Assembly: GCA_031538895.1 (NCBI GenBank)
Contig: JAVKLU010000010.1
Location: forward strand, 1 to 34,712
DNA length: 34,712 bases
Direction of reading: 5' to 3'
DNA from: JAVKLU01 sp031538895
Lineage (GTDB): Bacteria; Pseudomonadota; Gammaproteobacteria; Burkholderiales; Burkholderiaceae
The position numbers and the translations under genes were made by a program. Positions within the stretch are counted from its first letter, which is position 1; the number at the start of each line of letters is the position of its first letter. Below the pieces are notes generated by a model. The model was not told where the DNA came from and ran no database searches. It was given only the letters and a program-made list of their open reading frames with translations. Shown in pieces: positions 1 to 7,860 of this stretch.

Positions 1-14
1 AAGTGCCCTTTTTT
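1..14. repeat. Probable end of a second copy of the 145-bp inverted-repeat element
   Basis: The first bases of the window read AAGTGCCCTT followed by T residues. This matches the right-hand end of the element at 19135-19279, which ends AGAAGTGCCCTTT. It suggests another copy lies just left of the window, downstream of hflC. Only about 11 bases can be compared, so a chance match is possible. Confidence 0.3.
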
Positions 15-56
15 ATATTGCGCTTTGCGAATACTGTTATTTTGTACCGTTATTCT

Positions 57-79
57 GTAGCGGTACTTCGTACCGCTAC
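57..79. repeat. Perfect hairpin over the hflC stop codon
   Basis: A 10-bp perfect inverted repeat (GTAGCGGTAC and GTACCGCTAC) with a 3-base loop overlaps the hflC stop codon at 76-78. Read on the minus strand it has no following T-run, so it is not a classical intrinsic terminator. It could be a 3'-end stability hairpin for the hflKC transcript or a regulator site. Confidence 0.6.
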
Positions 80-972
80 TTCGTGCCATTAGGCCCTTGC
101 ATAAACTTAAAGAACGACGAGTTTTGATCCGTCACAATAATATCTTGTTTGTTTTTGAAGGTCGTGCGATAGCCCTCAAGGCTTTTGGTGAATTGATAAA
201 AATCCGGATTCTTACCAAATGATTGCGCATACATCCGTGAGGCTTTTGCATCTGCTTCCCCCATAATTTTTTGCGCCGTTTTATAGGCAGTGGCTAAAAT
301 TTCTTCGCGTTGACGATCGGCGTTGGCGCGAATTTTTTCACCTTCCGCGCTACCGATGGAGCGTAACTCATTGGCGACGCGATTGCGTTCCGCTTTCATA
401 CGGTCATATACCGACGAGTTGATGCTCTCGATGTAATTCACGCTTTTCAGACGAACGTCAACCACTTTAATGCCGACATTAGCCGACTCGTCTGCGACTT
501 TTTTGCTGATGGCGGTCATTAGCAGCGCACGATCGCTCGCGATCACTTGATTGACTGTGCGCTTGGTGACTTCCTCGTTTAAAGCCGCTTTTACAATTTG
601 TAAAAGACGATCTTCCGCACGCGCGCGGTCACCTGAAAAGCTGATGAAAAATAAACGGGGATCCGCAATGCGCCATTTGACAAAGCTGTCAATCAAAATG
701 TTCTTTTTTTCAGCGGTAATAAAACGGTCGCTATCCGCCGCGTCAATGGTTTGAATCCGTTGATCTAAGACATACGCGGTTTCAAAAGGACGTGGCAATT
801 TAAAATTTAGTCCTGGCTCGCTGACGATGCGTTTGACTTCACCCAGTCCGAAAATAATGACGGTGTCGCGCTGATTCACCATAAAAATGGTTGACCAAAA
901 AAAACTCAACGCAATCGCGAGTAAGACTAAATTGGGAATCAAACGTTCCCGTCGAAAAAATTTAACCGCCAT
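76..972 (-). CDS. hflC: HflC, SPFH-domain modulator of the FtsH protease
   Basis: A 298-residue protein with a short cytoplasmic N-terminus, one membrane segment at about residues 13-30 and a long periplasmic SPFH/band-7 domain. The domain includes the typical PG-x-NFKLPRP-like entry, a RxxAE-type helical region and a C-terminal coiled coil rich in Ala/Glu/Arg. In the family, HflC pairs with HflK in a large membrane assembly around FtsH that limits its proteolytic activity. The ATG has an AGAGG ribosome site about 7 bases upstream. It lies 68 bases downstream of hflK and is surely co-transcribed. Length is close to that of other betaproteobacterial HflC proteins. Confidence 0.96.
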   Translation of the reverse strand: MAVKFFRRERLIPNLVLLAIALSFFWSTIFMVNQRDTVIIFGLGEVKRIVSEPGLNFKLPRPFETAYVLDQRIQTIDAADSDRFITAEKKNILIDSFVKWRIADPRLFFISFSGDRARAEDRLLQIVKAALNEEVTKRTVNQVIASDRALLMTAISKKVADESANVGIKVVDVRLKSVNYIESINSSVYDRMKAERNRVANELRSIGSAEGEKIRANADRQREEILATAYKTAQKIMGEADAKASRMYAQSFGKNPDFYQFTKSLEGYRTTFKNKQDIIVTDQNSSFFKFMQGPNGTK

Positions 973-1040
973 AAAAGACCTCTGAAAAATTCAAAAAAGG
1001 ATGAATCGGAAGATTTTTTACCAACCCACCAAACTCATGA

Positions 1041-2327
1041 TTACCTTAATTCGCGCAATCGCTCTTGCCCCAAATCGCGAGCTGGGCCGCTACCCGTTGT
1101 CGGAGTGATTGTGCTGGGCGCGGCTTTTGATGCGCCTGTAGCATCATTAGTCGCGGCGTTTTCTTTCATGATTTTGTCGAGTGGCAAATACAATAAATTA
1201 TTGCCTTGTTTAGATTCGACCATCACTTTGGTGACGTTGGAGAACACCTGCTGCATTGTTTCTAAATACATCCGTGAACGCGTCACTGCCGGTGCGCGTT
1301 GGTATTCGGCGACCACTTGGTTAAATCGTTCTGCGTCGCCTTCGGCGTTACCGACTACGCGTGCGCTGTAACCTGCGGCATCTTCTAGCATCCGCGCCGC
1401 CATACCTTTAGCTTTGGGGATCACATCGTTAGCATAAGACTCGCCTTCATTTTTTTGACGATCCCGATCTTGTCCGGCTTTGACCGCATCATCAAACGCG
1501 CTTTGTACGGGTTCGGGTGGTTGGGCGTTTTGCAAAATGACGCCAGACAGCAGTACACCGGTTTTATAGCGGTCTAGAATTTCTTGCGCTAAAGCGGCCG
1601 TATCTTGAGCCACTTTTTCACGCGCTTCATACAAAATAAAATCCATTTTGTAGCGTCCAATAATTTCGCGCAAAGCAGACTCCACAGACAGTTTTATCGT
1701 GTGATCCGTATTGAGGTTATTGAATAAATAATCTTCGGGGCTTTTTAACCGGAACTGGACGGTCACCTGAACGTCAATTAAATTTTCGTCATTGGTGAGC
1801 ATTAGAGACTCTTCAGGAATTTTATTTTTGATGTTGTTGCGATAGCCAATTTCAATTTTTCGAATTTGTGAAATATTGACGACTTCGTTTGATTGAATAG
1901 GCCATGGCGCGCGCCAGCGAAAGCCTGGGCCGACGGTTTCGCTATACGCACCAAAAGTCAAAATCACACCGCGTTGGGCCTCTTGGACAATAAAAAATCC
2001 ACTGGCGAGCCACAACACAATAGGGATAGCGATCAAGAACCACGGATTAAATCCTAATTGAAATGGCGGATTTGGTTTGCCACTGCCATTGTCATTGCCA
2101 GAATTGTTGTTGGGGTTGTTTTTATCGTTTTTTTTCCCAAACAAGTCACCCAAGCGTTCGTTGATATTGGCCCATAACTCTTCGAGTTCGGGATTGGCAC
2201 CATAGCCCGGACGTGGTTTGGGGGGAGGTTCTTTGGCCGGATCGGGAGGCGTGTCGGGCTTTTGACTGCCTCGTCCCCAATCGTTATTGTTGAGTGAGGC
2301 TAGGGCGATTTTGAGTCGTTTAAACAT
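1041..2327 (-). CDS. hflK: HflK, SPFH-domain partner of HflC
   Basis: A 428-residue protein. The N-terminal cytoplasmic part is rich in Pro, Gly and Asn (roughly residues 25-92). One membrane segment follows at about residues 97-113, then the SPFH domain with EAQRGVILTFG and GPGFRWRAPWP, both characteristic of HflK. A coiled coil precedes a polar C-terminal tail rich in Ala, Thr and Ser. HflK forms the large HflKC cage with HflC around FtsH in the inner membrane. It is the first gene of hflKC and has its own strong -10 box (2389-2394), which matters because hflX is no longer directly upstream here: a metallopeptidase gene and an IS remnant intervene. Confidence 0.96.
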   Translation of the reverse strand: MFKRLKIALASLNNNDWGRGSQKPDTPPDPAKEPPPKPRPGYGANPELEELWANINERLGDLFGKKNDKNNPNNNSGNDNGSGKPNPPFQLGFNPWFLIAIPIVLWLASGFFIVQEAQRGVILTFGAYSETVGPGFRWRAPWPIQSNEVVNISQIRKIEIGYRNNIKNKIPEESLMLTNDENLIDVQVTVQFRLKSPEDYLFNNLNTDHTIKLSVESALREIIGRYKMDFILYEAREKVAQDTAALAQEILDRYKTGVLLSGVILQNAQPPEPVQSAFDDAVKAGQDRDRQKNEGESYANDVIPKAKGMAARMLEDAAGYSARVVGNAEGDAERFNQVVAEYQRAPAVTRSRMYLETMQQVFSNVTKVMVESKQGNNLLYLPLDKIMKENAATNDATGASKAAPSTITPTTGSGPARDLGQERLRELR

Positions 2328-2388
2328 AGATCTTAAAGAGAACTGTTAATCAGGATTGGTGGCGTTTGATTCGCTAATTGTGGCGCGC

Positions 2389-2417
2389 ATTATAGGGAAA
2401 ACGCTAGAGCACTTAAA
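2389..2417 (-). promoter_or_regulatory. Likely hflKC promoter
   Basis: Read on the minus strand there is a perfect TATAAT (2389-2394) followed by GCGCGCC. A weak -35, TTTAAG (2412-2417), lies 17 bases upstream of it. The box is about 60 bases upstream of the hflK start. It would allow hflKC expression independent of the genes to the right. Confidence 0.55.
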
Positions 2418-2440
2418 CACAGTCCTCAACTGAAAAATAA

Positions 2441-2560
2441 GCGCTAACTGGCGCAGGCATCGAGACGACACGAGGTCAAATCATCGATGCCACCTTTATC
2501 CCCATCATCGAGATTCAGCGCGATAAGCGTAATAAGCGCGAAGATAACAAGACCACCTCT
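2441..2560 (+). pseudogene. Fragment of an IS5-family transposase
   Basis: Translating the plus strand from 2441 gives a peptide containing GQIIDATFIP and, after a few residues, a QR..RNKREDN stretch. Central regions of IS5-family DDE transposases read GQI(I/V)DAT followed by QRN-R-EN, and the D of IDAT is a catalytic Asp. A stop codon precedes it directly (2438-2440). The similarity stops by about 2550, and the reading frame then runs into the antisense of the neighbouring metallopeptidase gene. About 40 codons remain, with no recognised ends. It lies exactly between the hflK promoter and the 3' end of the inserted metallopeptidase gene. Confidence 0.6.
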
Positions 2561-5510
2561 ACCAAGGATAGTTTGGAATGCTCGCGGCGGAGTTTGCCCA
2601 AGGGCTCATATCCAGCCATTGGCCCTCTGTTACGCGATTGTTACCATTTGCGCGTAGGGCATAAAACGTCATTGGTGCCGCCGGTAAATTAAGCTCAGCC
2701 ACAGAATTCAAGGCCGTTTGACTGTTTTTAAAGCCGTACATCTTGAACAGTTGCGTTAAATCTTTTCCAATAATTTTGCTCGATAAAACGAACAATAAAT
2801 CGTCATTCGTAATCGTGTTGGTGCTATAGGCGCTCATGCCGTATTTTGCTTTATTGGCAGCATCCCAGGCTGTGCTCACCAAGCGGTCGCCCTTGGTCAA
2901 CAAGGTAAAAAACTCCAATGTGTTGTCTGACGTCGGTAGGGTGGTTTCGGGATGTTGCAACTTGGTATACAGAAACGCCAGCTGGAAATGCACCGCCCGC
3001 ATTTGCGACGCGGTATTAAGCCCCTGCCTCCATAATTTGTTATACACCTCGTCGTTCAAAGCGTCTCCCGTCTTGCCAGTTGCACGCGCCGTTTTCAAAA
3101 TGCCAAATAAACCCGCCGCGTCAATGCTACCGCCGTTGGTATCTTGAGCAAAAAGTTGATACTTGCGCATCATTTGGGCATTTGCCAAAATATTGTTGTC
3201 GCACTCAACGATACAGTCGTAAATGGTCATCACTCGTTGCACCGTGTTGTGGCCCAATTCATGTACCCACCCCCAACCGGTATCAATGCCAGGATAACCA
3301 TCACTAGGGTTGCCAGAACATAAATAACCACATTGGGCAATCCAACCAACAAAGTGTTGTACGCCAGGTGCCTTGTGGATGTTGCTGGTGCAATCCCAGC
3401 CCAAGTCAGTACATTGTGTTGCAACTTTGCTGCGCAACGGCATATTGTTGTAGCCATTGGCAATGTGGTTGGTGTCAAAAATAAGACCCTTCACATTTTT
3501 TATGACATAGTCTTCAGCGGTGCCATTGCCCAAATTACTGATTGCATTGCCGATAGTTTGTTGAAATTCACCGCCCACAAATTTGGCGGTATTCCAGCCA
3601 AAATCACGCCGTGTCAGTGCCGCCGACGCTATGTCTAAATCGGCTTGCGTCATCGTTTTCGTGAAATCCCAGTGCGCATATTTAATGGCACCCGTAATGC
3701 GCAGCTTGATGTTGGTGCCAACGGCGCGACCTGTATAACTTAAAAACAGCGGGCCGCCCCAGGGGTAGGTGCGTATATTCATTGCGCCATCGCGTAGCAA
3801 CAGCGAGTCATGTCCATCTGGAATGCGTGGGCGTGAATAGTCGCTGGTAACGGGGTTGCCATGGGCACGGATGTGCCCAATTTTGAGGGCGAGGCTGCCT
3901 GCTTTATCGTCGTTTAATACTTCAATTTTCACGGCTTTACCTGGTAATGCACCTCGGCCAATGGCGGTAACCCCATTGGTTTGCGGGATGGTGACCTCAA
4001 TCACTTCGGATTCCGTTGGTTGCTCCACATCCTTTACTTTGTCGGGCATCCAATCGCCAAATTTGTCGGATGCGTTGGTGTGCTCACGTACTGAATAAGT
4101 CCAAGTATCTGCTACCATAGCACGTAAAAAATCGATGGGCCGTCCAGTGTTTTTATTCAGTAACGTATTGTTATAGCGCAAGCCTTGGCGCGCCATATCT
4201 GCCCATAAAACCAAGGCTTTTAAGTGATTAAAAGACGCATCCAAAGCAAACAATTTTGTACCCGCCGCTTCATAGGTGCGTAATTGAGTTTTGAAACTGT
4301 CGATAGTGGTTAATTGCCCATCACCATTCCACGCTGTCAGGCTGTCGTTTTGTAAGGAACTGATAAGACCTAGTAAGTTGCCTTGCTTGTTTTTCCAATC
4401 ATTGGCTTTTTGTACGGATTGCGCCGCTGTTCGGTCTGCGGCCACACTGTTTTCACCAAAATAATTGCCGACATTGCCTTGTTGCACGGCGATGCCGATC
4501 GCGTGGTTGACGGCATAGCAACCACTACCGCACTCGGTCCACTCCAGTTGGTTATAAAAAATGGTTTTCCCTGCTTGGTAATATTTGCTGACCGTCTCAG
4601 TGAGTGCCCCGTCGTTTGTTACCCCTTGTCCAAAAATAAAGAGGTCAACCTCTTGCCAACAGGTATTGTTTTTGTCTTTAATGTCGCAATTTACTTTGGT
4701 GATGGTTTTTGCTCCCGCTTTTTGCAATAGGGTGGTGATGTGTGCATCAGTAAATTTTGCGCCATCGGATACCGCGTAACTGGATACCGCGTACTTAACC
4801 GTTTGGGGGAGTGCGGCATTGGGGTCATTAGACAAAGCCCAAGCGAATAGCCGCTTCATTAAGGGGTGATAAGAGTGGTTGGCATTACCACCAACAATGT
4901 TGAGGATATTGCCGCCATAACTGATACCATGGCCAACCGTGCCGTTGCTGTTGCGAACGTGCGCTACGCTGGCCAAGACACTGTTATTGGTCGTCATGAC
5001 AAAAGGCATGGCAGAGGATCGCTCCTCGGGGTACATAAGGCGAGATTTGCCACCAACGCCAATAGTCTGGTCGGCATCACCATAAATCATCCCAATATCA
5101 GGGCGACCATCGATTTCTGCTTGTACGTGTTGGCGCGCAAGCTCTAAAAGCTCACTCATATAAGCACTGTCTTTCGCCAATGGAGTCGGGTTGCCCGTGC
5201 TCATCGCTTGCGCAACGGGCCTTACAGGTGCAGGTGCAGGTGCAGGTGCAGGTGTTGCAGGTGCAGGTGTTGCAGGTGCAGGTGCAGGTGTTGCAGGTGC
5301 AGGTGTTGCAGGTGCAGGTGCAGGTGCAGGTGTTGCAGGTGCAGGTGTTGCAGGTGCAGGTGTTGCAGGTGTTTCTTGCACAACCGGCGTTACAGGTTCG
5401 TGCGTTACCGTATCTGTAGCTCCTGTAGAGTCCGTAGGGGCACTTGTCCCGCTGGCGCCGCAACCGACAAGAAAAAAGAGCAGTAAGGGGAAAAGATTGC
5501 GTATGCGCAT
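2559..5510 (-). CDS. Lipoprotein metallopeptidase of the M60 / IMPa (ImpA) type
   Basis: A large secreted protein. The preferred ATG at 5510 gives a textbook lipoprotein signal: MRIR, a hydrophobic run, then the lipobox LVGC with the lipidated Cys at residue 17. An in-frame ATG at 5549 adds 13 residues; neither start has a strong ribosome site. After the signal comes a Pro/Ala/Thr linker of TPAPA-like repeats, then a long ectodomain. The zinc motif HELGHN is at 3243-3260, and a downstream Glu 15 residues after the second His fits HExxHx(8-28)E of peptidase family M60. In Pseudomonas aeruginosa the related IMPa cleaves O-glycosylated host glycoproteins. This protein is somewhat longer, mainly because of the linker. 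It interrupts hflX-hflK and is therefore probably acquired. Mucin or glycoprotein cleavage is inferred from the family. Confidence 0.85.
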   Translation of the reverse strand: MRIRNLFPLLLFFLVGCGASGTSAPTDSTGATDTVTHEPVTPVVQETPATPAPATPAPATPAPAPAPATPAPATPAPAPATPAPATPAPAPAPAPVRPVAQAMSTGNPTPLAKDSAYMSELLELARQHVQAEIDGRPDIGMIYGDADQTIGVGGKSRLMYPEERSSAMPFVMTTNNSVLASVAHVRNSNGTVGHGISYGGNILNIVGGNANHSYHPLMKRLFAWALSNDPNAALPQTVKYAVSSYAVSDGAKFTDAHITTLLQKAGAKTITKVNCDIKDKNNTCWQEVDLFIFGQGVTNDGALTETVSKYYQAGKTIFYNQLEWTECGSGCYAVNHAIGIAVQQGNVGNYFGENSVAADRTAAQSVQKANDWKNKQGNLLGLISSLQNDSLTAWNGDGQLTTIDSFKTQLRTYEAAGTKLFALDASFNHLKALVLWADMARQGLRYNNTLLNKNTGRPIDFLRAMVADTWTYSVREHTNASDKFGDWMPDKVKDVEQPTESEVIEVTIPQTNGVTAIGRGALPGKAVKIEVLNDDKAGSLALKIGHIRAHGNPVTSDYSRPRIPDGHDSLLLRDGAMNIRTYPWGGPLFLSYTGRAVGTNIKLRITGAIKYAHWDFTKTMTQADLDIASAALTRRDFGWNTAKFVGGEFQQTIGNAISNLGNGTAEDYVIKNVKGLIFDTNHIANGYNNMPLRSKVATQCTDLGWDCTSNIHKAPGVQHFVGWIAQCGYLCSGNPSDGYPGIDTGWGWVHELGHNTVQRVMTIYDCIVECDNNILANAQMMRKYQLFAQDTNGGSIDAAGLFGILKTARATGKTGDALNDEVYNKLWRQGLNTASQMRAVHFQLAFLYTKLQHPETTLPTSDNTLEFFTLLTKGDRLVSTAWDAANKAKYGMSAYSTNTITNDDLLFVLSSKIIGKDLTQLFKMYGFKNSQTALNSVAELNLPAAPMTFYALRANGNNRVTEGQWLDMSPWANSAASIPNYPW
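5219..5372. repeat. In-frame GCAGGT/GTT repeat tract encoding a Pro-Ala-Thr linker
   Basis: About 150 bases of GCAGGT units interspersed with GTT (plus-strand reading) encode alternating PAP, ATPAPA and PAPAPA on the minus strand. All units are multiples of three, so copy changes alter linker length without shifting the frame. The linker sits just after the lipidated N-terminus of the metallopeptidase and would hold the catalytic region away from the membrane. Confidence 0.85.
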
Positions 5511-5845
5511 TAGAATTAGTGAGGAGAGTTCAATGGGGCGTGTTTTCATGAGTGCGTAAGGCGTCTAAAAAAGATTAAGTAATGCGAGCCGAATGATTGT
5601 AGGGAGCTTCTATAAAAAGAGCAAGGGCAAGTGGAGGGTTAATTTACAACATGAGCCGCATTGAGATACTGATTCGCAAAGAGCTTGTGAGCATTGCAGG
5701 GGTTGGTATGCCCAAAATGGCATGAAGGCGGGGGAAACAGGGGTAATGCTTCTAAAAACTCACGAAACAAGGATCAAAATCGGAAGCTAAATCAGAAGCT
5801 AAGTCGAAAAAATGGAAAACAGAATTTAAGTCTCTCGGTCAGCGC
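5511..5845. other. Intergenic region between hflX and the metallopeptidase gene
   Basis: No convincing ORF, RNA gene or terminator was found here. It holds whatever promoter drives the metallopeptidase gene on the minus strand, but no clear -35/-10 pair stands out. A near repeat (GAAGCTAA twice, around 5782-5800) is present just downstream of the hflX stop. Confidence 0.4.
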
Positions 5846-7111
5846 TCATTGCGCTTGCGCCGTGAATTTATAGGACTCCCCTCTTTGCTCTCTATTAGCG
5901 GCTTGAACAATTACTTTCAAAACTAAATCTAAACCCAGACCGGTTTTTGCACTGACGACAATGCGTTCGAGCGGCTCTTCAATGGCGTCGTGAAGCGGCT
6001 CTTCAACGACTTTTATCATTAAGTCGTCGCGGTGTTCGTCCGGAGGTGCCTGCGTCGGTGGTGGTAATAAATCAGCTTTGTTAAACACTAAGACCTGTCG
6101 ATCAATCGGCGCTTTAATGTCTTTTAATATTTGATTGACTGCGCGAATATGCTCATCGCGCATCGGGTGGTTGATGTCGACCACTTGCAACAATAAATCG
6201 GCGTGAATTGATTCTTCTAAAGTCGAGCGAAAGGCGGCGACCAATTCATGTGGTAAATCACGAATAAATCCGACGGTGTCGGAAATCACGACATTACCTA
6301 AAGACTCAATGTAGATGCGGCGTGTGGTGGTATCCAAAGTTGCGAACAACTGATCGGCAGCATAGGTTTTTGATTTGGTCAGTGCGTTAAACAAAGTCGA
6401 TTTGCCCGCGTTGGTATAGCCTACCAACGACACGCTAAAGACATCGCTGCGTGAGCGTGATTTTCGACGCGTATCGTTTTGTTGTTGAACTTTCGCTAAA
6501 CGCGCTTTAAGTGTTTTGACACGATCACCCAGTAAACGGCGATCGGTTTCTAACTGTGTTTCGCCTGGACCGCGCAAACCAATCCCACCTTTTTGCCGTT
6601 CCAAATGCGTCCAACCACGCACCAAACGCGTGGACAAATGTTGTAACTGTGCCAGTTCAACTTGCAATTTGCCTTCATGGCTGCGCGCGCGCATGGCGAA
6701 AATATCTAAAATTAAAGTCGTGCGATCAAGGACGCGGGTTTTCAGTTCGCGTTCTAAATTGCGCTGTTGACCCGGCGATAAGGCGACATTAAAGACGACC
6801 AAGTCAACTTCTTGAGCGGCAACAGCCGCCGCGATTTCAGTGACTTTTCCACTGCCAATATAAGTCACGGCATCAGGCGCGCGACGCTTGGCAGTAAAGG
6901 TTTGTAATACGACTGCTCCGGCGGTATCGGTCAACAGGCAGGCCTCTTTCAAGCTGTCAGTAAAACCAATATCGCCCAAATCCACCCCAACAACGATCGC
7001 GGCGGTGGTTTTTTCTGTGGTTGAGTAATTTCGGGGCCGTCCCGCTGCGAGCAAGCCCTTAGTCGGTTGAGCTAAATGTTCGGGGGAGTTTGCTGAGGAT
7101 GAAGAGGTCAA
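5846..7111 (-). CDS. hflX: HflX, ribosome-splitting GTPase
   Basis: A 421-residue protein with an N-terminal HflX-specific domain (YIGSGKV at about residues 84-90, and the GGxGxRGPGETQLE signature at about 175-188), a coiled coil, then a Ras-like G domain. G1 is GYTNAGKS (231-238), G3 is DTVG (278-281) and G4 is NKAD (344-347). HflX binds the 50S subunit and splits stalled or stressed ribosomes. The longest open frame starts with TTG at 7109-7111. No ATG lies in frame before the conserved region and the ribosome site is weak, so the true start is uncertain. It is downstream of hfq, as usual in proteobacteria, but a terminator-like hairpin lies between them. Confidence 0.95.
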   Translation of the reverse strand: MTSSSSANSPEHLAQPTKGLLAAGRPRNYSTTEKTTAAIVVGVDLGDIGFTDSLKEACLLTDTAGAVVLQTFTAKRRAPDAVTYIGSGKVTEIAAAVAAQEVDLVVFNVALSPGQQRNLERELKTRVLDRTTLILDIFAMRARSHEGKLQVELAQLQHLSTRLVRGWTHLERQKGGIGLRGPGETQLETDRRLLGDRVKTLKARLAKVQQQNDTRRKSRSRSDVFSVSLVGYTNAGKSTLFNALTKSKTYAADQLFATLDTTTRRIYIESLGNVVISDTVGFIRDLPHELVAAFRSTLEESIHADLLLQVVDINHPMRDEHIRAVNQILKDIKAPIDRQVLVFNKADLLPPPTQAPPDEHRDDLMIKVVEEPLHDAIEEPLERIVVSAKTGLGLDLVLKVIVQAANREQRGESYKFTAQAQ

Positions 7112-7168
7112 AGGGATCGCATCAGATGGAAAAAGTGAACTCTACGAATGTGCAGAGTTTTCAAACGC

Positions 7169-7203
7169 AAAAAAGCATCAATCTATCTAAGTCGGATTGA
7201 TGC
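7169..7203 (-). terminator. Rho-independent terminator after hfq
   Basis: On the minus strand there is a perfect 9-bp stem (GCATCAATC and GATTGATGC) with an 11-base loop, followed by six T residues. It lies 62 bases downstream of the hfq stop and about 57 bases upstream of the presumed hflX start. It would end or attenuate the hfq transcript before hflX. The T-tract and stem are directly visible; efficiency is inferred. Confidence 0.8.
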
Positions 7204-7265
7204 GATCAAATACGGTGCAAGTAAAACGAATTGCCGCGTTCGGCGTGATTTCAGCGTTATGGCAA

Positions 7266-7502
7266 TTATTCGTTGTCGTCCAGTGATGGCATCTCGATAG
7301 GACGTGATGGCACAATCGTTGATACCGCGTGTTTGTAAACCATTTGCACAGTCGTATTACGTAACAAGATTACGTATTGATCAAACGACTCAATGTGACC
7401 TTGCAATTTAATCCCATTCACCAAATACACGGCGACAGGCATATGTTCTTTACGTAGGATGTTTAAAAAAGGGTCTTGTAATAATTGACCTTTATTCGTC
7501 AT
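7266..7502 (-). CDS. hfq: Hfq, RNA chaperone
   Basis: A 78-residue protein beginning MTNKGQLLQDPFLN, the standard N-terminus in Burkholderiales. An upstream TTG at 7514 would add four residues but is not needed. The Sm1 motif is LLQDPFLN...LVNGIKLQGHIESFDQYVILL and the Sm2 motif is YKHAVSTIVPSRP, both intact. Hfq forms a hexameric ring that pairs small RNAs with mRNAs. GGAA lies upstream of the ATG as a modest ribosome site. The C-terminal tail is short, as in other betaproteobacteria. The gene usually located upstream in such clusters (der) is absent: a divergently transcribed efflux operon is there instead. Confidence 0.97.
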   Translation of the reverse strand: MTNKGQLLQDPFLNILRKEHMPVAVYLVNGIKLQGHIESFDQYVILLRNTTVQMVYKHAVSTIVPSRPIEMPSLDDNE

Positions 7503-7555
7503 GATAGATTCCAATAGTGGTAGTGTGATGTGACGTGATACTGCACGGGGCTTTG

Positions 7556-7561
7556 ATTATA
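7556..7561 (-). promoter_or_regulatory. Candidate -10 box for hfq
   Basis: Read on the minus strand, CCCCCTATAATC gives a perfect TATAAT about 55 bases upstream of the hfq ATG. No good -35 lies 16-18 bases further upstream, so an activator or an extended element may be used. Position and match are visible; function is inferred. Confidence 0.4.
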
Positions 7562-7860
7562 GGGGGTAGTGTCGATTTGATTTGACACACGCCAGTACCG
7601 ACTCAAAGTAGGCGTCGATTGGGTGGATTGTAACCAATAGAGCCCTCTCTATTTTCAGTTTAAAAATTTCGTGTTGTTATTGCCGAGCTTCAGTTTTGAA
7701 TCGAATATGTCAGATGGCTCGGATACGTCAGATGACTCGGATATTTGGCGCGGTTTAAATTTGTCATGATGTCGCGTGGATAATCAGGGGATCAAGGTTT
7801 GATTGTTTGAGAAATGAATGTTGCTGTCATTATTGGATGTGTTTTATTTAGGTGCGCTTT
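7562..7860. other. Divergent intergenic region between hfq and the RND efflux operon, with an 18-bp direct repeat
   Basis: About 300 bases without a gene. GTCAGATGGCTCGGATA (7709-7725) is repeated as GTCAGATGACTCGGATA (7727-7743) with one mismatch and a period of 18, upstream of the efflux operon. Such a tandem site could bind a regulator, but no local regulator gene is present. A loose TTTAAA/GATAAT pair lies between about 7756 and 7785. Nothing else recognisable was seen. Confidence 0.4.

Noticed and set aside
5191..5559. Overlapping plus-strand ORFs full of Val-Gln, Ala-Gly and Cys-Arg repeats
   Set aside because: They are other-frame readings of the hexanucleotide repeat that encodes the Pro/Ala linker on the minus strand; the lipobox and HExxH protein is the real frame.
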